Source of the DNA: JBFMFE01 sp040752295
GTDB lineage: Bacteria; UBP15; UBA6099; JBFMBQ01
DNA length: 52,063 nt
Assembly: GCA_040752295.1 (NCBI GenBank)
Contig: JBFMFE010000081.1
Span: 1-52,063, forward strand
Direction: 5' to 3'
Shown: positions 32,618 through 39,044 of the stretch, one piece after another
Numbering within the stretch: the stretch's first letter is position 1
Layout of the letters: the number at the start of each line of letters is the position of its first letter
Program-made: the position numbers and the translations under genes
The notes under the pieces: model-generated
What the model was told of the DNA's origin: nothing
Database searches by the model: none
What the model saw: only the letters and a program-made list of their open reading frames with translations

Positions 32618-32824
32618 CTACGCAGGGTCATGTCCGCCGCGCGATAAAGGATTGCATCTCAATATCCTGTACACCGCCCTTGCGCCTCCCCTCAGAGCGC
32701 CGTACTTCCTTATACTCTCAACGGCGTACTCCGAGCAGGACGGTACGTACTTACACACAGGTGGAAACAGCGCCGATATGGACGACTGGTAAATCCTTAT
32801 CAGAAATATCAGTACTGTTCTCAT
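32618..32824 (-). CDS. yidD: YidD membrane protein insertion efficiency factor
   Basis: Small membrane-associated protein of 68 aa that helps YidC-dependent insertion. The family pattern is clear: IRIYQSSISALFPPVCKYVP, then SCSEYAVESIRKYG and CNPLSRGGHDP. The ATG at 32824 overlaps the rnpA stop as ATGA; the frame stays open further upstream, but that part overlaps rnpA and is not coding. Confidence 0.95.
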   Translation of the reverse strand: MRTVLIFLIRIYQSSISALFPPVCKYVPSCSEYAVESIRKYGALRGGARAVYRILRCNPLSRGGHDPA

Positions 32825-33147
32825 TTTTTCCTTCTTAACCCCTCTAAAAGCATCCTCGCCTCTCTCCTCGCGGCGTCTGCCGAGCCGCTCGACGCGTCGC
32901 CCCTGCACAGTATAACCACGTCAGTCCCGCCCAGCTCCCCCGCCACTCGTCTCAACTCCTCCCGCAGAACCCTCTTAAACCGGTTCCTCCTCACCGCCCC
33001 ACCCACGCCGCCGCTGACTATTATGCAGTGCCTCACACCCCTGTCCCCGCTCTCAAGGGCTAAAACCGTCACACGACCCCTTCGTGTTCTTCTCCCGTCC
33101 CTGAAAACCCTCTCTACGTCCTCCCTGTTCCTGAGCGTCGCTTTCAC
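32821..33147 (-). CDS. rnpA: RNase P protein component
   Basis: Protein subunit of RNase P, which matures tRNA 5' ends. The 108-aa protein has the RNR motif block (RRNRFKRVLREELRR). It is shorter and less conserved at the N-terminus than E. coli RnpA. The GTG start is four bases after the rpmH stop, and the gene is translationally coupled to yidD. Confidence 0.94.
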   Translation of the reverse strand: MKATLRNREDVERVFRDGRRTRRGRVTVLALESGDRGVRHCIIVSGGVGGAVRRNRFKRVLREELRRVAGELGGTDVVILCRGDASSGSADAARREARMLLEGLRRKK

Positions 33148-33151
33148 GCCG

Positions 33152-33286
33152 TTAAACCGAAACCCTCTTCCTTCCCTTCCGCCGCCTCGAGGAAACTATC
33201 TTCCTCCCCGGCCTGGTGGACATGCGCTTCAGAAAACCGTGTTTTCTCTTCCTCTTCCTCACGCTCGGTTTGTAGGTCGGCCTCAT
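33152..33286 (-). CDS. rpmH: 50S ribosomal protein L34
   Basis: Ribosomal protein of 44 aa. It has the usual RPTYKPSVRKRKRKHGFLKR start and RPGRKIVSSRRRKGRKR end. The ATG at 33286 with GGAGGGG upstream is preferred over longer in-frame extensions because L34 is always about 44-46 aa. It is the first gene of the rpmH-rnpA-yidD-yidC-jag run. Confidence 0.98.
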   Translation of the reverse strand: MRPTYKPSVRKRKRKHGFLKRMSTRPGRKIVSSRRRKGRKRVSV

Positions 33287-33323
33287 CGCCCCTCCCCGCA
33301 TAAACAGTAAAAGCCGTTTACGT

Positions 33324-33353
33324 ATTATATATTCGCCGCTTCGAGGTTCACAA
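33324..33353 (-). promoter_or_regulatory. Promoter of the rpmH operon
   Basis: The minus strand has TTGTGA (-35, 33348-33353), an 18-base spacer and a perfect TATAAT (-10, 33324-33329). It is 38 bases upstream of the rpmH start codon. Confidence 0.65.
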
Positions 33354-33376
33354 CCGGAAACCAAAAAAAAGAACCA

Positions 33377-33405
33377 TTGCCAAAGACTCACCCATCTGTT
33401 ATATT
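33377..33405 (+). promoter_or_regulatory. Promoter of dnaA
   Basis: TTGCCA (33377-33382), a 17-base spacer and TATATT (33400-33405) on the plus strand, about 100 bases before the dnaA start. It is divergent from the rpmH promoter. Confidence 0.6.
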
Positions 33406-33502
33406 CTCATGGTTGAATATCAAGACCTGCTCTCCACGACCGACCGCGTCGTAAGGACAGCGGGCTTTCGGGGATACTTAGAACAATAGATGGGGGGATT
33501 CC

Positions 33503-34855
33503 GTGCCTCTTGAATCTGTATGGAAAAAAACGCTCTCCCTTCTCGAAAAGAAGATGAACCGCCCCGCGTTCGAACTCTTCATGAAGCGGATCGTCCCCGT
33601 GTCGCTCTCCGATAACACCCTCTACCTCAAAGTGCCCGGCGCGCTCTCAATGAACTACCTCGACGAATACAAGAGCCTTATCGAGGACGCCTCCTCCGAA
33701 GCCGCCGGCACGCGCGTCTCGGTGATCGCCTCGCACGGAGACACCGGCGCCGCCCCGGAACCTTCCCCCGGCGCCGCCCACTTTCCTCTTCCTCCAGCCG
33801 CAGCCGCGCCGCACCAGAAACAGCGCAGGAGGGGCACGCCCTTCCTTAACCCGAAGTACACCTTTGAAAACTTCGTCGTGGGGTCGAGCAACCGGCTGTG
33901 TCACGCCGCGTCCCTTTCCGTGGCGGAGGCGCCCGGCAAATCTTACAACCCGCTCTTCATCTACGGCGGCGTGGGACTCGGTAAAACACACGTGATGCAG
34001 GCGATCGGTCACTATATCATCAACACGAAGCCGCATCTCAACCTCGATTACGTTACCACAGATGCGTTCATCCACGAAATGATGAACTTCGTACAGGAGG
34101 GTAAACTCCTCGATTTCAGGAACAAGTACCTCCGGTCCGACGTGCTCCTCATTGACGACATCCAATTCGTTCAGGGCAGAGAGGGCACACAGTACGAATT
34201 CTTCCAGATTTTCAACTCGTTTTACGAGTCGAAAAAGCAGATAGTCATAACCTGCGACAGGCTCCCGAAGGACATACCGACGCTCGAAGACCGTCTCGTC
34301 TCCCGCCTCAACTGGGGACTCATCGCGGATATAAAGCCGCCCGACTTCGAAACCCGGCTCGTAATATTAAAAAAGAACGTCGAAAACTCAGCGGTCGCAA
34401 TACCGGAGGAAGCACTCGAGCTTATAGCGTCAACCGTTAAATCCAACATACGCGACCTCGAAGGCACCCTTAACAGAGTCATCGCTCACGCCAGTCTCAG
34501 CAGCAGGGAAATAACCACCTCCCTCACCAGGGAAATCATCAACGATATCGTACCTTTAAAAGCGCCGCTGACCTCGAATATACAATCAATAATAAACGAG
34601 GTCTCCGTCTACTTCGGCGTCGAACCGGAGGATCTCATCGGCAGAAGAAGAAAAAGAGAGATTGTCATGCCCAGAATGATCGCCATGTTCCTCGCCAGGG
34701 AGATGACCGACAGAACTCTGTCGCAGATAGGAAAGGAATTCGGAAACAAGGACCACTCATCCGTTCTTTACTCATGCGAGAAAATAGAACGTGAGTTGCA
34801 GCGCGACTCGTCTGTTCAGCTGGCGATTGATAACATAAAATCAAGGCTTATATGA
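33503..34855 (+). CDS. dnaA: DnaA replication initiator
   Basis: Binds origin DNA and opens it; 450 aa. Domain I is at about 1-80, followed by a short Ala/Pro linker (80-112). The AAA+ domain starts at FLNPKYTFENFVVG, with Walker A GGVGLGKTH (155-163) and Walker B LLIDDIQF. The C-terminal DNA-binding domain follows. The DnaA signature reads GNKDHSSVLYSCEKI, where most bacteria have G-x-R-D-H-T-T-V: a conservative but uncommon set of changes at DNA-contacting residues. The GTG start has a GGGGGGA ribosome site five bases before it. Confidence 0.97.
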   Translation: MPLESVWKKTLSLLEKKMNRPAFELFMKRIVPVSLSDNTLYLKVPGALSMNYLDEYKSLIEDASSEAAGTRVSVIASHGDTGAAPEPSPGAAHFPLPPAAAAPHQKQRRRGTPFLNPKYTFENFVVGSSNRLCHAASLSVAEAPGKSYNPLFIYGGVGLGKTHVMQAIGHYIINTKPHLNLDYVTTDAFIHEMMNFVQEGKLLDFRNKYLRSDVLLIDDIQFVQGREGTQYEFFQIFNSFYESKKQIVITCDRLPKDIPTLEDRLVSRLNWGLIADIKPPDFETRLVILKKNVENSAVAIPEEALELIASTVKSNIRDLEGTLNRVIAHASLSSREITTSLTREIINDIVPLKAPLTSNIQSIINEVSVYFGVEPEDLIGRRRKREIVMPRMIAMFLAREMTDRTLSQIGKEFGNKDHSSVLYSCEKIERELQRDSSVQLAIDNIKSRLI

Positions 34856-35088
34856 TGCGCCGGGCGTCTGAAGTGAGGCATAATGATTTGAAAGAAACAA
34901 AGAGGAAACGTGGGTTTTTGGAAGGCAGGTTAAAACGTGAAAAACCACGTTGTTTTCCAATTTGCCGTGTGTGAAAATTCTTGTGTTAGCAACGCCGTGA
35001 AAATGAGATTTACACTTTTTAACAGCTTAATATATTTGTTTTTAAATTTTAAATTTGAAAACGTATATAATTAAAGGAGGATTAAGTC
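34856..35088. other. Candidate replication origin (dnaA-dnaN gap)
   Basis: This gap holds a hairpin group at 34908-34951 (ACGTGGGTTTTT facing AAAAACCACGT, with a nested AACGTG/CACGTT) and a very A+T-rich stretch at about 35010-35075 suited to duplex unwinding. I find no exact TTWTNCACA DnaA box. The GTTTTCC after the inner hairpin could also mark the end of the dnaA transcript. The alternative origin is the rpmH-dnaA gap (33287-33502). The placement rests on gene context. Confidence 0.45.
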
Positions 35089-36195
35089 ATGAAACTCTCG
35101 TGTGAAAGACAAAAGCTCATCGAATCTCTGTCAATAGTTCAAAAAGCCACGGATCCGAAAAGCAGTATTCTGGTGCTCAGAAACGTTTTAATGAAAGCTG
35201 ATGACGGCGGAAACCTCGAGCTTTCCGCCTACGATCACAGGATGGGCATCAGGACGTCAACGACGTGCTCTACGATTGAAACGGGAGCCGTAACCTGTCC
35301 GTGCGATGTGTTGATGGACATTCTTAACGTGGTGGAAGACGACAGCGTGAACCTGTCCGTCGAGGAAGAGATTCTCGATATTGACACGGAAAAACAACAT
35401 TTCAAACTGAACTGTATTTCCGCCGACGACTTTCCGCCGTTTCCGCAGGTGGACGAAAAAACGACCCTCGAGATCAATTCAAAGGCGCTCGAAAAAGGGT
35501 TAAGACAGGCGCTGATAGCGACGGATGAAAACGATCCGAGGGTATACATGGGCGGCGTTTTCTTCGAGAAAGAGGAAGGCGGCGGCATAAATCTCGTCGC
35601 TACGGACGGGAGGAGGCTTTCCATCTCAAAAATAACCGACGAGAATGCGAAGATACCGGAAATCAACATGATCGTTCCTGCGCGGTCTCTGCACGAACTC
35701 GCAAGGTTGATACATGACACGGAGGGTTCCGTTAAAACATGCGTTGGTGAAAGGTCTGTTTCATTCTCCTTCAACAACGTTTATATAGTTTCAAGGCTTA
35801 CGGACGCCGACTACCCGAACTATAGGAGGGCGATTCCGTCGGAGTTCTCGGGCACCGCGAGGATCAACAGGATGAAGCTGACAAAAGCGGTGCGAGGAAC
35901 CGCAATCATGGCGAGATCGAAGGAAACCCAGGGGCTTTTCGAGATGGAATTAAGAGACGAAAGCGTGAAATTTCAGGCGATGACGCTCGATCTCGGAAGT
36001 TCGAACATAGAAGTGGAAGCCCTGAAAAAGGGAAAGGACATAAAGCTCGCGTACAACATAAAGTTCGTAAACGATTTCCTCAACGTAATAGATGATGAGG
36101 AGATCGTTATAGACTACACAAAGGAGTCGGGACCGGCGGTTTTTCATTCCGATAATCCCGGATATTCTTACATCCTCATGCCCGTTCGGATGTAA
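35089..36195 (+). CDS. dnaN: DNA polymerase III beta sliding clamp
   Basis: Ring clamp that tethers the replicative polymerase; 368 aa, normal length, three clamp folds. Recognisable parts are the N-terminal LSIVQKATDPKSSILVLRNV, the LVATDGRRLSISK block and the C-terminal PVRM ending (PMRL/PVRM in the family). The ATG has a strong GGAGG ribosome site. The start of the DciA-like gene follows within ten bases. Confidence 0.96.
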   Translation: MKLSCERQKLIESLSIVQKATDPKSSILVLRNVLMKADDGGNLELSAYDHRMGIRTSTTCSTIETGAVTCPCDVLMDILNVVEDDSVNLSVEEEILDIDTEKQHFKLNCISADDFPPFPQVDEKTTLEINSKALEKGLRQALIATDENDPRVYMGGVFFEKEEGGGINLVATDGRRLSISKITDENAKIPEINMIVPARSLHELARLIHDTEGSVKTCVGERSVSFSFNNVYIVSRLTDADYPNYRRAIPSEFSGTARINRMKLTKAVRGTAIMARSKETQGLFEMELRDESVKFQAMTLDLGSSNIEVEALKKGKDIKLAYNIKFVNDFLNVIDDEEIVIDYTKESGPAVFHSDNPGYSYILMPVRM

Positions 36196-36200
36196 AGTCC

Positions 36201-36521
36201 GTGCCTTGCTTTATGCGAATGGACGAGGACTACAAAGAGGTCTCAAAAGTCGTAGAAAAACTCGGCGGAAAATTCAAAATAGAAGAAAAGAGAAAGGAAT
36301 TCAAGGTTCTTTCCCGGTGGAGGGAAATTGCTGGGGGCGAGATGGCGTACAACACAACCCCCCTTTTTATCGTGGACGACACGCTCTATGTTGAAACGCA
36401 GGGGTCATCGTGGTGCCAGGAAGTCATGTTTAAGAAAGACGAAATCGCCGGAAAAATCAACCACATGCTTGGATCACAAAGGGTCAAAAACATCAAATTC
36501 AGGATCACAGAGAGCCGTTAA
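36201..36521 (+). CDS. DciA-like (DUF721) helicase-operator protein
   Basis: Protein of up to 106 aa matching the DUF721/DciA family: W-REIAGGEMAYNTTPLFI, then a DDTLYVETQGSSWCQEV block and a C-terminal KINHMLG/IKFRI end. DciA loads the DnaB helicase in bacteria without DnaC-type loaders. The position between dnaN and gyrB is usual for the family. The start is uncertain: GTG at 36201, or ATG at 36213 or 36219; none has a good ribosome site. recF, which often lies next to this gene, is absent. Confidence 0.8.
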   Translation: MPCFMRMDEDYKEVSKVVEKLGGKFKIEEKRKEFKVLSRWREIAGGEMAYNTTPLFIVDDTLYVETQGSSWCQEVMFKKDEIAGKINHMLGSQRVKNIKFRITESR

Positions 36522-36630
36522 AACCGAGCAACCCACATGTTGTTTAAGTGGTGATTTTAAAAGACGAAAAAACCCCAACAAACAGCGACAGCCGGAAGGA
36601 GACACGAAAACGAACGAAACGCAAGGAACA

Positions 36631-36654
36631 CACGCGATCGCACGCGATCGCGTG
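36631..36654. repeat. CACGCGATCG direct repeat and palindrome
   Basis: CACGCGATCG occurs twice in tandem (36631 and 36641), and the second copy continues into the perfect palindrome CACGCGATCGCGTG (36641-36654). It lies in the 289-base gap before the small regulator gene, about 95 bases upstream of that gene's promoter. Confidence 0.5.
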
Positions 36655-36748
36655 CCTTATGAATAAAGACCGTGCGTCTACTCTGAAGACGAACGTTAAA
36701 ACCGATGAGGCGATGACATAAGGCGCTAAAAATAAATTTTAAATAACA

Positions 36749-36777
36749 TTGACAAAAAAACACGAAGCGCATAGAAT
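36749..36777 (+). promoter_or_regulatory. Consensus sigma-70 promoter before the small regulator and gyrB
   Basis: Perfect -35 TTGACA (36749-36754), a 17-base spacer and -10 TAGAAT (36772-36777). It is the best housekeeping promoter in the window and would drive the small regulator and probably gyrB. Confidence 0.8.
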
Positions 36778-36780
36778 TGT

Positions 36781-36797
36781 GGTATACTTGGTATACC
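36781..36797. promoter_or_regulatory. Operator-like inverted repeat over the transcription start
   Basis: GGTATAC-TTG-GTATACC is a perfect inverted repeat whose halves are themselves near-palindromic (GTATAC twice, 10 bases apart). It begins three bases after the -10 box, so a bound protein would block or tune the promoter. The small regulator encoded just downstream is the obvious candidate. Confidence 0.6.
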
Positions 36798-36810
36798 TGC
36801 AGGGCACTGA

Positions 36811-37014
36811 GTGGAACCAAAAATGCACACAACTAAAGAGGTCGCGGACCTCATAGGCGTCCATAAAAACACACTCCTTAACTGGATACGTTCGGGAAAA
36901 GTGCCGGAGGTGGAGAAGGACTGGAAAGCCTACAGAGTGTGGACGGATGAAGACATTGAAAAAGTGAGGGAGTTCAAGGAGAAATACAAGCAGTTGAGAC
37001 TCGAGATAGGTTGA
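36811..37014 (+). CDS. Small MerR/BldC-like DNA-binding regulator
   Basis: Protein of 67 aa that is almost only a winged helix-turn-helix: MHTTKEVADLIGVHKNTLLNW, then IRSGKVPEVEKDW and YRVWTDEDIEKVREFKEKY. It is the size of BldC (68 aa), a MerR-like protein without an effector domain that binds repeated sites cooperatively. The GTG at 36811 has AGGG six bases upstream; the ATG at 36823 lacks a good site. It ends 35 bases before the gyrB start and lies behind a strong promoter with an operator-like repeat. The likely role is autoregulation and control of gyrB; this is inferred from position. Confidence 0.8.
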   Translation: MEPKMHTTKEVADLIGVHKNTLLNWIRSGKVPEVEKDWKAYRVWTDEDIEKVREFKEKYKQLRLEIG

Positions 37015-37049
37015 GAACGACCGTTCCAATCGTTTACACGGAGGAGCAG

Positions 37050-38966
37050 ATGCAAAAACAAAAGGGGACAGCGAAAAACGAGGAGTACACGGCAAGAGAG
37101 ATACAGGTGCTCGAGGGACTCGATGCCGTCAGAAGACGACCCGCAATGTACATCGGCAGCACGGGACCGAAAGGACTTCACCATCTCGTGTACGAAGCCG
37201 TGGACAACTGCGTGGACGAGGCGATGGGCGGGCATTGCGACCAGATAGACGTGAACATCAAAGATGACAGAAGCGTCCTCGTCGCCGACAACGGAAGAGG
37301 CATACCCGTTGATACGCACGTCCAGTTCAACAAACCGGCGCTCGAACTCGTCATGACGAAACTCCACGCGGGGGGCAAATTCGGGGGAGGAGGGTACAAA
37401 GTCTCCGGGGGACTTCACGGTGTGGGTATATCCGTCGTGAACGCCCTCTCGGAGTGGCTCGAGGTGAAGGTTAGCAGGGACGGTAAGGAGTACCGGCAGA
37501 AATACCAGCGGGGAGAACCCGTCACGGAGTTGAAGGAGGAGGGCGAGACGAGCGCCACCGGTACGGTCGTTCACTTCCTCCCCGACGCGAAGATCTTCGA
37601 CAGCATCGAATACTCCTTCGACGTTCTCTCGAAGAGGCTCAGGGAGCTGGCTTACCTCAACGCCGGTCTGAAAATAAGGTTCAGGGATGATATTTCAAAC
37701 CAGAAAGCCGAATACATGTACGAGGGCGGCATCGAGGAATTCGTGACGATGCTCAACAGGAACAAGGATGTGGTGCACAAGAGACCTTTCTACTTCAAGC
37801 GCACGAAGGAAGAAGTGGAGGTGGAGGTCGCGGTCCAATACTTCGACGGCTACACGGAAAACATTCTCACGTACGCCAACAACATCAACACCGTGGAGGG
37901 CGGGACCCATCTCGTGGGCTTCAAGTCGGCGCTCACAAGGGCGATCAACGACTACGGAAGGAAGTTCAAACTCCTTAAGGAGGGGGAAAAACTATCGGGC
38001 GATGACGTACGCGAAGGCTGCACAGCCGTCATAAGCGTCAAGCTTCTCGAACCCCAATTCGAGGGACAGACGAAGACCCAGCTCGGCAACAGCGAGATAA
38101 AGGGCATCGTTGACTCCCTGTTCTACGAGAACCTGGCGATCTTCCTCGAGGAAAATCCTTCCACGGCAAAGCAGATAGTCGCGATGGGACTCACGGCGTC
38201 GCGGGCGAGAGAGGCGGCGAAGAAAGCGAAGGAACTCACGCGCAGAAAAGGCGCGCTCGACGGCGCGGCGCTGCCGGGCAAACTCGCCGACTGCTCGGAA
38301 ACCGATCCAGCCAGATGCGAACTGTTCATAGTCGAGGGCGACTCCGCGGGCGGTTCCGCCAAGCAGGGCAGGGACCGCCGCTATCAGGCGATCCTCCCGA
38401 TACGCGGCAAGATAATCAACGTGGAAAAATCCAGAATTGACAAAGTCCTCAGCAATGAGGAGGTGCGCACCCTCATCACCGCGATAGGAACGGGCATCGG
38501 CGACGACTTCGACATCACGAGACTGCGCTACGACAAGATCATTCTGATGACCGACGCGGACGTGGACGGCGCGCACATCAGCACCCTCCTCCTGACCTTC
38601 CTTTTCCGCTACATGAAACCCCTGATCGAACAGGGCAAGGTCTACGTCGCCTGCCCGCCGCTGTTCCAGCTGAAAAAGGGAAACGACGTCAGATACGCGT
38701 TCACCGAGGACGAGAAAAAGAGGCGCCTCGACGAGATGGGCGGCAAAGGCGTGAGTATCCAGAGATACAAGGGGCTTGGAGAGATGAACCCCGGACAGTT
38801 GTGGGAAACAACGATGGATTTGAAAAACAGGGTAATCCTTCAGGTGGGCATAGGAGACCAGCAAAAGTGCGAGGAAGTTTTCACCATACTCATGGGTAAC
38901 CAGGTCGAGCCGAGGAGGGAGTTCATCGAACGCTACGCCGAGGAAGTGAAAAACCTCGACGTGTGA
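37050..38966 (+). CDS. gyrB: DNA gyrase subunit B
   Basis: ATPase subunit of gyrase. It has the GHKL site (EAVDNCVDEAMGG, DNGRGIPVD, KVSGGLHGVGISVVNALS) and the TOPRIM site (EGDSAGGSAKQGRDRRYQAI, with DADVDGAH further on), and ends normally (GNQVEPRREFIERYA). I chose the ATG at 37050 (638 aa) because GGAGGA lies directly upstream; a TTG at 37011 would overlap the small regulator gene. It lacks the long insert of E. coli GyrB. Confidence 0.97.
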   Translation: MQKQKGTAKNEEYTAREIQVLEGLDAVRRRPAMYIGSTGPKGLHHLVYEAVDNCVDEAMGGHCDQIDVNIKDDRSVLVADNGRGIPVDTHVQFNKPALELVMTKLHAGGKFGGGGYKVSGGLHGVGISVVNALSEWLEVKVSRDGKEYRQKYQRGEPVTELKEEGETSATGTVVHFLPDAKIFDSIEYSFDVLSKRLRELAYLNAGLKIRFRDDISNQKAEYMYEGGIEEFVTMLNRNKDVVHKRPFYFKRTKEEVEVEVAVQYFDGYTENILTYANNINTVEGGTHLVGFKSALTRAINDYGRKFKLLKEGEKLSGDDVREGCTAVISVKLLEPQFEGQTKTQLGNSEIKGIVDSLFYENLAIFLEENPSTAKQIVAMGLTASRAREAAKKAKELTRRKGALDGAALPGKLADCSETDPARCELFIVEGDSAGGSAKQGRDRRYQAILPIRGKIINVEKSRIDKVLSNEEVRTLITAIGTGIGDDFDITRLRYDKIILMTDADVDGAHISTLLLTFLFRYMKPLIEQGKVYVACPPLFQLKKGNDVRYAFTEDEKKRRLDEMGGKGVSIQRYKGLGEMNPGQLWETTMDLKNRVILQVGIGDQQKCEEVFTILMGNQVEPRREFIERYAEEVKNLDV

Positions 38967-39044
38967 ACCGCTCGCGACGGCGCGGGAAACCGGCTTGAGC
39001 GGCGGGCGCGCAAAGGCAGGACGGACGAAAGGAACTGAACAGGC

